Source of the DNA: Leucaena leucocephala
Lineage: Eukaryota; Streptophyta; Magnoliopsida; Fabales; Fabaceae
Direction of reading: 5' to 3'
Length of the DNA: 64,000 nucleotides
NCBI GenBank assembly: GCA_037074615.1
Contig: CM073563.1
Coordinates: 17,592,501 to 17,656,500 of the forward strand
Part shown: one piece after another, positions 1 to 10,569 of the stretch
How positions within the stretch are numbered: position 1 is the stretch's first letter
Layout of the letters: every line of letters begins with the position of its first letter
Translations under genes and position numbers: made by a program
The notes under the pieces: model-generated
The model's database searches: none
The model's input: only the letters and a program-made list of their open reading frames with translations
What the model was told of the DNA's origin: nothing

Positions 1-763
1 ACATTCAACATCATTTATCATGTCACAACATCATTCAAATAACATATACATATCAACACATAAGCATACCACATCAAGCACATAAAGAGATAAGTTCACT
101 ACCTTGCACTTAAGCTTTTCTCTTGACCTTTAGCCCTTGCTCCCTAGCTTTCCAACCATGAAGCCTTTATGTCCATCACTTCCCAACATTTTCTTGGATG
201 TTTCATGGTCCTAAACACATTCATATTCATCACATAACTCATTAGGACTCATGAACTCCAACCATATTCAAAACTAACTTTGTTACACTCTTTATTGTCA
301 TAACTTTCTCTAATTTTCACTAATCCACTTGGATCTTGAACCAATTGATGTCTTGACTTTACCCTACGCAATTTCTTCTTTTGAACTCATTTATGAGCTT
401 AGAATCATGAAATTCCAGCTCCTTCATGGCCTGCTGTACAGAATTGAACATAAGCATACAATTCTTTCAAAAATTCTCATCTTGATTCTAATGCTTCCCA
501 TACTTGTTTCTCCACTTTACCCCACACAAATTTTCATTTTAAAACCATTGGAACCATCAAAATCATGAAATTCCAATCACTGTTCATGTGAGTGAACAGT
601 AACCGTAAGGAATCTCAAAGACTACAACCTTGAGATTTTAATATTTCCAAGGTTCAAAACCTTTCCAATCCCACACAAAATCATCATACAAACTCAATGG
701 AAGCATTAAATCATTGAAATTCAATTTCTTTCCCTCATGAACAGTGCAGACCAAACAGGGCAC
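1..763 (-). repeat. LARD-A LTR, interior fragment
   Basis: This stretch matches, in the same orientation, the middle of the complete LARD LTR at 29779-33126 (roughly 30730-31485 there). It is therefore a minus-strand LTR that continues beyond the left edge. The match stops abruptly at 763/764, where the end of another LTR of the same family begins (TGTAACATCC on the plus strand). The small open frame at 329-568 recurs at 31056-31295 inside the other LTR and is part of the repeat, not a gene. Confidence 0.75.
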
Positions 764-1959
764 TGTAACATCCTTACTTTCATGTCTTAGGGACCATTCA
801 GTAGCATTTAGAACCACTTACAAGACCTTGGAAGTACATTAGCCAAATCTGGAATTTTACTCCTTCTCGGGTTACTGTTCATATAGTATTCCAGATTACA
901 TAATGAACTTCGAAAAATCATAATTAATTCTAGAAAACTCGAAATGAGGTTGTTCAAAAAGATACATGAAGATGATATCTTGAAATTTAAGGGAAAAATA
1001 ATTTATAGACCAAATGATTAGCCAATTGATACAGTTTATTCGTTGAATTTTACTGTTCATTTGGTCAAAAACTCTGGAAACAGATTCTGGTCCCTTATTT
1101 TGGAAAATTATTTCTCTTGATATACACATCCAAATGAAAAGTTCTACCTATGAAATTAAAGATCTGGATGTGTACTACATGCTCATAAAATTTCTTGAAC
1201 TAATTCCTTCATTTGCTAGGTCAAACTGAAACCACAACAAAACTGCTTTAGGACCTACGTTTTTACCATTTCAGTTTCTTTTCTTTCATTTCCAATAGTT
1301 GTTTCAGCATGCACAAGCCATCAAATAAGCTTCTTAACATTCATATACATTATGTACATATGCCATAATTATTTCAAATAGATTCATCACATAAATACAC
1401 ACCTTACATGGCATTTACATACATGGATAATTCATAGCCTATGCTAGAATATGAATACTTCACTTTCCTTCTTCTATGCTTTAGCTCTTCTCCATATATA
1501 CATTTTCCTTCATGCTTGACCTAAATTGGTTGGTTATGGAAGAGTGAGATTCTAGGGAATCTCAGTAGCAAACATTACCACTTAAATATGCAAGATGGAT
1601 GCTAATGCATGATATGTAATTTCATTAAACTTTCTTTGGTTAGTGACATGCTATCATGCTATATACTTTTACATAAAGTGCATGGCTATGGAAAACATGT
1701 TATTCATAGTACATTGAACATCATTAATCATGTCACAAGATCATTCAAATATCACATACATGTCAACACATAAGCATACCACATCAAGTACATAAAGAGA
1801 TAAGTTCACTACCTTGCACTTAAGCTTTCCTCTTGATCTTTAGCATTTGCTCTCTAGCTTTCCAACCAATAAGCCTTTATGTCAATCACCTCCCAACATG
1901 TTCTTGGATGTTTCAAGGTCCTAAACACATTCATATTCATCGCATAATTCATTAGGACT
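764..1959 (-). repeat. 3' LTR of LARD element 2, distal part
   Basis: It begins with TGTAACATCC, the complement of the LTR 3' end, and matches 29779-30976 of the 5' LTR of the same element. It is cut at 1959 by the insertion of LARD element 1. The remainder of this LTR resumes at 23881. About 365 bp that should lie between them (equivalent to 30972-31336) are missing. Confidence 0.75.
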
Positions 1960-3260
1960 TGTCATATCCTAAATTTTTCCTATTTGTATAGTACTGATAG
2001 TGGAAAGAGGCTTAGAAAGGATTATGACGAATATCAGATGAAATAATAAAGGTTAGATAAGTCTTAAAGAAAGAGAAGGACCTAAACGCAAATTGGAAAA
2101 GGTTAAAGGCCAAAAGTTAAAGTAGAAATAAATGTTAGGCCAAAAGTGGTAATTTCTAAAAGTTTAGGGACCTAAATGTAATTAAGCAAAAAGTCAGGGA
2201 CCCAATTGTAATTATAGAAAGATCAGCCCGAAAAGGGTTAGAACTGCCCAGAAGTATTTTAGTCCCATATTCCATCAGTAAATAGAGGAAGGTATGATGG
2301 ATAATCTGACATGATACAGAAATTTTATTAGGGCTCTAGACAGCAGATATTTATCTGATAGTCTAAAAGTTATCTGAAATTTTATCAGATTTCATGGACT
2401 TCAGATATAAGTAGGCAAATTACAGGAAAGTGTGCCCTACAGTGTCAGATGTCCTGGATCTGACAGAACTCCAGAAGAAGTTTTGTATAAAAAGTTATTC
2501 ACATATCAGTGAATTTTGACGGGAGTTTGTTAACACCCGTGATCCGGTAATGGAACTTATCGGTATGTAAGCCTGGATAGAATGAGATCAGATGACCTCA
2601 TATATAGGCCCATAATGACGCCAAGGAAGGCCCAAAACCTAGGGTACCAGTCTATCAGTAGAAGGGGCCAATCTCAGAAAAAGTGCGAAATTACGAAAAT
2701 ACCCCTGGATGCCCAAATTGTACCAGAGATGGATGAAGGGTATTTTGGTCATCTGGGATAGGCTAAAAATGTGACACATGGTATAAATATGATTAGTTGA
2801 GCCCAGATACACTCTGAGGCAGTATAAAGAGGGGTAAAATGACAAGTATGCCCTTAGGGTCAATATAGTGTAAGAAAGGACACCAAGGGTATTTTGGTCA
2901 TTTCGCAAGGAATGGATGGCAGATAAATACTCAGTATAACCATGTCAAGGGTATGAGAAGCCTAGACATTGATTTCCAGGACATAATACATATCCTGGTA
3001 TATTATAAAAAATTAGGAATAGAAAACAGTCCGATTGCTGTGAAATTGCACCGATCGGTACTGGATTGGACTAGAATTTTTCCAGAAGCTTCCTTACACT
3101 ATGAGCACGCCACCTAACCCCTTGAGGTGTCCCTTTATGGGTCCCACATGATGTCATAATTATTATTTTATAAAAAAGTTAAATCCAAGATTAAATGTGG
3201 GCCTTTAGATCAAATAGTAACCAAATCAATCTTGGCCATTCATTTTTCTTGGATTTTGGC

Positions 3261-3268
3261 TATAAATA
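3261..3268 (+). promoter_or_regulatory. TATA box of LARD LTR (element 1, 5' LTR)
   Basis: TATAAATA followed by a C-run, in the context GGCTATAAATACCCCC. The same box occurs at the equivalent place in all LARD LTRs in the window that cover it (3261, 23561, 24381, 31831, 34587, 50930, 56480), including diverged ones. This makes it the likely core promoter of the element. Confidence 0.6.
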
Positions 3269-3488
3269 CCCCCTCATTCTGCAGAAAACCGTGGCTTCAT
3301 GGACCCTTGGGAAAACTCTTGCAAAATGAAAACTCAAGCCAAGACAAAGAACATTCAAGGTTCCAAAGTTCAAGTAAGCTAGAGATTAAAGGTAAGCAAT
3401 CTCTCCTAGCTTATTTTTCTTTGATTTGGGAGCTTGAACTTAGGGTTTTGATGGGATAAAAGTTGAGTTTTCTCTAAGGGGTGGTGCT

Positions 3489-5365
3489 TGTTGGAAATCG
3501 TGCCCTAGGGGCCAATCATTGTCTTATGAACATTATTGATTTATGAATTTATTAATTGAGTTATCATATTATTTGCATGTTTACTATGATGACCATCCTT
3601 GGATAATTCATGATATTATCCTAAATGTCCCTGGTCGATCATCAATGTGGGAGCACAGATGAAATAAGACCAGTATGACTTTGAAGATGTATAGAGATAT
3701 AAATCAAAGTCATAAGCACATGTAAGAGTACAGGGTGTTGGACCGACCCGCTATGAGAGAACTTCATGGGTAACGTCATAAGCTTCTCTCATATACAAAC
3801 CATATCAATATGCCCTTTGACCTGAGATTATCATGGATTCCTACATGACAAAATGCTCAGCTTTGACCTAGTCAAAAGTCACTTTTGACCGAGTGATCAT
3901 AAAGACTATGTTCGGGCTTAGTGGTTTTTCATGCGGAGGAATATGAATGGTCAAGATGGAATTTGTCCCTCACATTTGTGGAGAGATATTACTAGGCCCC
4001 TCGATGAGTGAGTCTGAGAAATGTATGGCCATACTGTAATGGAAAGGTAGTTCCATTTCTATAGTCAGACTACTCAGGGATCGAGAAAGTAACGGTCAGG
4101 AATAGGAGGATGACATTATCCATGCCTCATCCATGACCAAAATATCGCATGACAGAAGGGACATGATATGGTTGTATAAAAGGTTACATCGTTTATCGAT
4201 CCTCATATGATTTGGGTAGTCGTTATGTCTTGCTAGAGACCGCTTGCGACTTGTGGGCTAGTATAGCAAATGGCCCACTGCCAACTTCATATGGGCCTAC
4301 AGGGTCGCACACAAAATAGCCCAACACGAGCTATGATGTCCAGATTCATTGAATCTACGACATGTCCAGATTCAATGAAAGATCCAGGTGAATGTATATA
4401 TATTTATTTATATTTATATTCGTATATATATAAATTCGTATATATATATATTATATATGAGATATATGAGATTTAATTTATAAGGATAAATTAAATCCCT
4501 ATCACGTTTGAATTCGAAATTCAAATTGATAGAATATCTCATATAAGAGATATTTATAAGATTTAATTTATAAGGATAAATTAAATCTCTATCACGTTTG
4601 AAATTCAAAATTCAAATTGATAGGATATCTCATATAAGAGATATTTATAAGATTTAATTTATAAGGATAAATTAAATCTCTATCACGTTTGAAATTCGAA
4701 ATTCAAATTGATAGGATATCTCAAATTTGATTTATGAGAATAAATCAAAAATAGTTCAGTCTCATCTTTATTTAAAATTAAATAAATGGGTAATTAAATC
4801 TGTGGGACGGATTTGATATTATTTTATTTAATTAGTTTCTTATAAAATCATACAATATATGATATTGTATTATTTTGGAATTAATATAAGATTAACTCCA
4901 AGATCCAATTCGGTTGACAGAGAAAAACGCATAGCATCCTATATATCTGATTTTAGGAGCTGCATTTTAAAGAGAAAAAAAACACACATAGAACACAGAA
5001 AGGCCGAAGGGGACTCTGCAAAAGGTTTGCAGATAAGAAACTGCCGAAATAGAGACGGAGAGGACGAACTCTTGAGAAAGCCCTGGAGGGACAAGAGACG
5101 CTAGCACGTCGTTCATGGTTGAAAAGCTGTTCGTGTGGATACCAGTAGAGGAAGCCGACCTGAGTCGTCGACTTCTTGTGATCAGAAAGGGAGCACGAGC
5201 CGCAGAGCGAAGCTGTGAACGTCGTGATCGAAAGCTGTGGAAGTCGCTGAGGCACACTAAGGGTAATACTTCTTCCTACTTGACTTAAACACATACGGTA
5301 GATCCTGGCAAGGAATGGAAAAAATTTTAAATTAATTTCCGCTGCGTGTCTTCCAATTCCTTACA
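3489..5365 (+). mobile_element. Solo LTR of the Copia family
   Basis: It begins TGTTGGAAATCG and ends TCCAATTCCTTACA, about 1.88 kb, matching the LTRs of the full-length Copia element at 8684-19451. Perfect 5-bp target duplications GTGCT flank it (3484-3488 and 5366-5370). The uninterrupted target is present in the other LTR of the same host element at 23784-23788. No internal Copia sequence remains, so it is a product of LTR-LTR recombination. A possible TATA box (TATAAAAGG) lies at 4175-4183. The overlapping antisense frames at 4953-5294 recur in every copy of this LTR and are not genes. Confidence 0.9.
4471..4735 (+). repeat. Three ~90-bp tandem units inside the Copia LTR
   Basis: Units start at 4471, 4561 and 4652 with ATTTAATTTATAAGGATAAA and run through a conserved ATCACGTTTGAA segment; the third is partial. 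The full-length Copia LTRs and the solo LTR at 14761 also have three units. The solo LTR at 51830 has only one. Confidence 0.8.
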
Positions 5366-7203
5366 GTGCTACCCAAAGACCTTAAAGGAAATGGGAAAGA
5401 AGAAATTAAAGTTAGAACTATATGATTGAAGCTTAAACAAGCTAGTTAAATGGTTGGTTGTTGAATCAAATTGATATTCTTGACTTTGCCATGGTGTGTC
5501 CTGTTCGGTATGCACTGTTCATGAGGGAAGGAAATTGAATTTCAATGATTTAATGCTTCCATTGAGTTTGTATGATGATTTTGTGTAGGATTGGAAAGGT
5601 TTTGAACCTTGGAAACATTAAAATCTCAAGGTTGTAGTCCTTGAGATTCCTTACAATTACTGTTCACTCGCATGAACAGTGATTGGAATTTCATGATTTT
5701 GATGGTTCCAATGGTTTTAAAATGAAAATTTGTGTGGGGTAAAGTGGAGAAACAAGTATGGGAAGCATTAGAATCAAAATGAGAATTTTTGAAAGAATTG
5801 TATGCTTATGTTCAGTTCTGTACAGCAGGACATGATGGAGCTGGAATTTCATGATTCTAAGCTCATAAATGGATTCAAAAGATTAAATTGTGTAGGTTAA
5901 AGTCAAGACATCAATTGGTTCAAGAGCCAAGTGGATTAGTGAAAATTAGAGAAAGTTATGACAATAAAGAGTGTAACAAAGTTAATCTTGAACATGGTTG
6001 GAGTTTATGAGTCCTAATGAGTTATGTGATGAATATGAATGTGTTTAGGACCATGAAACATCCAAGAAGATGTTGGGAAGTGATGGACATAAATGCTTCA
6101 TGGTTGGAAAGCTAGGGAGCAAGGGCTAAAGGTCAAGAGAAAAGCTTAAGTGCAAGGTAGTAAACTTACTTCTTTATGTGCTTGATGTAGTATGCTTATG
6201 TGTTGACATGTATATGTTATTTGAATGATGTTGTGACATGATAAATGATATTGAATGTATTGTGAATAACATGTTTCCATGACCATGCACTTTATGTAAA
6301 AGTTTGTAGCATGTTGGCATGTCACTAATCAAAGAAAGATTAATGAAATTACATACCATGCATTAGCATCCATCTTGCATATTTAAGTGGTAATGTTTGC
6401 TACTGAGATTCCCTAGAATCTCACTCTCCCATAACCAACCAATTTAGGTCAAGCATGATGGATAATGTATGCATGGAGAAGAGTTAAAGCATGGAAGAAG
6501 AAAAGTGAAGTATTTAAGATGTTAGCATATGCTATGCACTTTCCATGTATGTCAAAGCCATGTAAAGTATCTATTTATGTGATGAGATTGTATGAAAAAT
6601 TATTGTATAACCACATGATGTATATAAATTCAGAAAAAGCAAAAGAGATAATTTATGTATGCTGGAACAATTATGGAAAGTGAAAGAAAGGAAACTGAAA
6701 TGGAAAAAAACTAGGTCCTGAAGCAGTTTTGTTGTGGCTTCAGTCTGACCTAGCAAATGAAGGAATTAGTTCACGAAATTTTATGAGCATGTAGAACACA
6801 TCTATAGGTTTAAATTAATAGGTAGAATGTGTCATTTGGATGTGTATATCAAGATAAATGAATTTCCAAAGTAAGGGACCAGAAACTATTTCCAGAGTTT
6901 TTGACCAAATGAATAGGAAACTTCAACGAATAAACTGTATCAATTGGCTAATCATTTGGTCTAAAAATTATTTTTCCATTAAATTTTAAGATGTTATATT
7001 CTTTTTGAACCACCTCATTTCGGGTTTTCTAGAATTAATTATAATTTTTTGAAGTTCGTTGCGTAATCTAGAATACCATATGAACAGTAACCCGAGAAAG
7101 AGTAAAATTCCAGATTTGGCTAATGGACTTCTAAGGTCTTGTAAGTGGTTCTAAATGCTACTGAATGGTCTCTAAGACGTATAAAAGTAAGGATGTTACA
7201 TTT

Positions 7204-7215
7204 TGGTATCAGAGC
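7204..7215 (+). other. Primer binding site of LARD element 1
   Basis: TGGTATCAGAGC lies three bases after the LTR end and is the standard plant complement of the initiator-Met tRNA 3' end. It proves that 1960-7200 is the 5' LTR of a plus-strand element. Confidence 0.85.
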
Positions 7216-7374
7216 AAAGGATTCTGGTTGAAGAAATGCTCTGAATAGATTATTTATGGACTAATATGAGATTATTCCCAGACCCTAACCCTAAACAGTA
7301 AGTATTTTGCTAAGTTAGGGTATGTTATGGGATGGTTAACATTGCTTAATTAAGTAAATGTTGTAGGAATATAT

Positions 7375-8036
7375 ATGAGATTCCATAAGGTTAAGTCAGA
7401 GGCTTTAGTTAATAAGGGAGACTCCAGACCAATAGTGATATATGAAGATGATATATATCCACATCCCTTAGACAATGAAGAGAGTCCAGATGAGAGTTTA
7501 GGGGATTAGCCAGGAAAATCTACAGTGAAATGTCCCATAGACAGTTCTGTAGACTTAAACCTGCAGTCTAGAGGTGATGTAGAGATTCATTATGAAGCCT
7601 AATATGCACCAATTGATGTTGAGTCTAGTGACTCTACACGGTATAAGTTTGTTGGAATGCCCTCCAACCCTGATATAAGCTTTATCCCTCTTACGAGATG
7701 ATAGATTATGGATGAGGAAGCTGAGTACTAGTACTGGATTATGGGTAGACCATATATTATTCCTCCTCTACCAGAGTTTGAGGATAGATTTAAGATAATT
7801 AAGATACAACAGTCCCCTAATTTAGACATCCAGTCAGAGCCTATGATAGTTCTTGTCCATTTCCAAAGTCCAGGAATATGTGACTTTATAAAGAAAGATC
7901 AGTGTGATGTTCCTGGTTCTAGTCAACTCCAGCCTTCTTTGTTAAAGACAGTTAGTGTTGACCATATGGTCTGAAGAAAGCTGTGGAGAGTGAATTACTC
8001 AGTCTAAGTCAAGGGATGGACAGAAGTAGAGATTAA
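7375..8036 (+). pseudogene. Conserved LARD leader reading frame, unknown protein (copy 1)
   Basis: A frame of about 220 codons starts at ATG 7375, some 160 nt after the primer binding site, where gag would sit in an autonomous element. It is broken by in-frame stops (for example GAT-TAG, GCC-TAA and a TGA-TAG pair near 7700) and by a one-base loss near 7968. The homologous frame in element 2 (29604-28935) shares most residues and ends at the equivalent TAA. The best-kept segment contains PPLPEFEDRFKIIKIQQSP (from about 7762). The middle is rich in Asp, Glu and Ser (YEDD, ESSDSTR). I recognise no zinc knuckle, protease or RT motif and cannot name the family. It may be a degenerate gag remnant or a protein special to this family. 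The frame assignment is moderately sure; function is unknown. Confidence 0.5.
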
Positions 8037-8683
8037 GAACAGTTAGTTATCTGCAGTTCCTCAATGCCTTAGCAGGAATGATAAACAGACATCCAGTAGA
8101 GGGCATTAACCTAATATACTTTAGAGGATTGGTATGAGATGATAGTAAGTCAAGTGTCATGAGACTAAAGATGCCAATCTCACTGAGGGTTATCAGTTAG
8201 AGGTTTAGTACAGAGTATAGGCAAGTTAAACAGTATGAAGCACTTAGATACAGAAGATTAGTTTAAGAAGAGGTTCAACAGTAGATCCTCCGTATGATCA
8301 TCATGAGTTGATCTACAGTACGGAAGACTTTGTGTAGCTAGTCTTTACAGAAAAGAATAATGAGAAGTTAAAATGAGACTTGCCTAAGAATGGTCTAATA
8401 CATGGCTTGAGGATAAAGACATGATGGTTAATAGATAGAAAGTTAATGTTCCCAAAGCAAAGGGATTCTATCACGAAGAGATAGTAACCTAATGCTCTAC
8501 CCTAGAGAACATAAATAGTAATGTTAAGTGATGAATGAGATCCAAGTGACCAGAATTGGTTAGGATCTAGAGGTACACCAGAAAAGAATCACAGTCTAAT
8601 CCAGACTAGACTGAGACTGATAGACAGAAAGAGTTAAGAGATACAGAGAGGCACAGAAGTTACTCCATATGAGATGGAGAATG
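8037..8683 (+). other. LARD interior, non-coding, up to the Copia insertion
   Basis: No gene is visible. The segment is homologous (reverse orientation) to about 62900-63440 of LARD element 3. It is absent from element 2, where a deletion of about 0.6 kb joins sequence equivalent to 8168 directly to sequence equivalent to about 19540. The last five bases, GAATG (8679-8683), are the left target duplication of the Copia element. Confidence 0.65.
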
Positions 8684-10555
8684 TGTAAGGAATTAGAAGA
8701 CACGCAGCGGAAATTAATTTAAAATTTTTTCCATTCCTTGCCAGGATCTACCGTATGTGTTTAAGTCAAGTGGAAAGAAGCATTACCCTCAGTGTTCCTC
8801 AGCGACTTCCACAGCTTCTGGTCACGACGTTCACAGCTTCTCTCCGCGGCTCGTGCTCCCTTTCCGATCGCAAGAAGTCGATGACTCAGGTCAGCTTCCT
8901 CTACTGGTATCCACATGAACAGCGTTCCAACCATAAACGACGTGCTAGCATCTCTTGTGCCTCCAGGGGTTTCTCAAAAATTCGTCCTCTCCGTCTCTAT
9001 TTTGGCAGTTTCTTATCTGCAAACCTTTTGCAGATTCCCCTTTGGCCTTTCTGTGTTCTCTGTGTGTCTTGCTAAAAATGCAGCTCCTAAAATCAGATAT
9101 ATAGGTTGCTATGCATTTTTCTCTCTACCGAATTGGATTTTGGAGTTAATCTTATGTTAATTCTGAAATTAATACAATATCATATATTGTATAATTTTAT
9201 AAGAAACTAATTAAATAAATAATATTAAAATCCGTCCCACAAATTTAATTACCTATTTATTTAACTTTAAATAAAGATGAGACTGAATTATATTTGATTT
9301 ATTCTCATAAATCAAATTTTAGATATCCTATCAATTTGAATTTCAAATTCAAACGTGATAGGGATTGAATTTATCCTTATAAATTAAATCTTATAAATAT
9401 CTCTTATATGAGATATCCTATCAATTTGAATTTTAAATTCAAACGTGATAGGGATTTAATTTATCTTTATAAATTAAATCTTATAAATATCTCTTATATG
9501 AGATATCCTATCAATTTGAATTTTAAATTCAAACGTGATAGGGATTTAATTTATCCTTATAAATTAAATCTCATATATCTCATATATATAATATATATAC
9601 ACGAATTTATATATATATATATACGAATATAAATATAAATAAATATATACATCCACCCTGGATCTTTCATTGAATATGGACATGTCTTAGATTCAATGAA
9701 TCTGGACATCATAGCTCGTGTTGGGCTATTTTGTGTGCGACCATGTAGGCCCATATGAAGTTGGCAGTGGGCCATTTGCTATACTGGCCCACAAGTCGCT
9801 AGCGATCTCTAGCAAGACATAACGACTACCCAAATCATATGAGGATCGTTAAACGATGTAACCTTTTATACAACCATATCATGTCCCTTTTGTCACGCGA
9901 TATTTTGGTCATGGTTGAGGCATGGATAATGTCATCCTCCTATTCCTGACCGTTACTTTCTTGATCCCTGAGTAGTCTGACTGTAGAAATGGAACTACCT
10001 TTCCATTACAGTATGGCCATACATTTCTCAAACTCACTCATCTAAGGGCCTAGTAATATCTCTCTACGAATGTGAGGGACAGATTCCATCTTGACCATTC
10101 ACATTCCTCCGCATGAAAAACCACTAAACCCGAACATAGTCTTTATGATCACTCGGTCAAAAGTGACTTTTGACTAGGTCAAAGCTGAGCGTTTGTCATG
10201 TAGGAATCCATGATGATCTCAGGTCAAAGGGCATATTGACATGGTTTGTATATGAGAGAAACTTATGACGTTACCCATGCAGTTCTCTTATAGCGGGTCG
10301 GTCCAACACCTTGTACTCTTACATGTGCTTATGACTCTGATTTATATCTCTATATATCTTCAAAGTCATACTGGTCTTATTTCATCTATGTTCCCACATA
10401 GATGATCGACCAAGGACATTTAGGATAAGATCATGAATTATCCAAGGATGGTCATCATAGTAAACATGCAAATAATATGATAACACAATTAATAAATTCA
10501 TAAATCAATAATGTTCATAAGACAATGATTGGCCCCTAGTGCACATTTTCCAACA
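8684..10555 (-). repeat. 3' LTR of the Copia element
   Basis: 1872 bp, reading on the minus strand from TGTTGGAAAATG to CCTTACA. It is adjacent to the polypurine tract at its start, which marks it as the 3' LTR. Three ~90-bp tandem units lie at about 9340-9570, and an AT-dinucleotide-rich tract at about 9570-9650. Open frames at 8755-9075 and 9408-9632 recur in the other LTR and are not genes. Confidence 0.92.
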
Positions 10556-10566
10556 AGCTCCCACTT
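10556..10566 (-). other. Polypurine tract of the Copia element
   Basis: On the minus strand the sequence reads AAGTGGGAGCT directly before the TGTTGG start of the 3' LTR. Such a purine run is the plus-strand primer of reverse transcription. The gag-pol stop (TAG, 10572-10570) lies just before it. Confidence 0.8.
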
Positions 10567-10569
10567 GTA

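Larger units (their letters stand above)
1960..7200 (+). repeat. 5' LTR of LARD element 1 (contains a solo Copia LTR)
   Basis: It starts TGTCATATCC and ends GGATGTTACA, directly followed by a tRNA-iMet-like primer binding site. That fixes it as the 5' LTR. Without the solo Copia LTR and its duplicated target it is about 3.36 kb, in line with 3348 bp for the LTR at 29779-33126. A clear TATA box lies at 3261-3268. About 125 bp downstream, near 3390, a GGTAAGCAAT sequence could act as a splice donor in the leader; this is only an inference from sequence. Short open frames at 3232-3459, 6465-6683 and elsewhere recur in the other LTR copies or lie antisense and are not supported as genes. Confidence 0.85.

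Noticed and set aside
329..568. 79-codon open frame also seen at 31056-31295 and partly at 55696-55902
   Set aside because: It falls inside the LARD LTR on the strand opposite to the element's transcription, and the diverged copy is shortened. This is explained by repeat identity.
4953..5294. Overlapping antisense open frames of 96-116 codons, recurring at 8755-9160, 16220-16570 and 17654-18059
   Set aside because: They lie in the GC-richer end of the Copia LTR, exist in several frames at once and recur only because the LTR is repeated. No domain is recognisable.
7204..7215. Possible tRNA gene near the iMet-like sequence
   Set aside because: Only the 12-base primer-site complement is present, with no tRNA body or boxes. 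The same holds at 17566, 29764 and 33447.
7283..7295. CCCTAACCCTAAA, a telomere-like sequence (also at about 29686-29699)
   Set aside because: Only two repeat units, at the same place in both LARD copies. It is part of the element leader, not an interstitial telomere.
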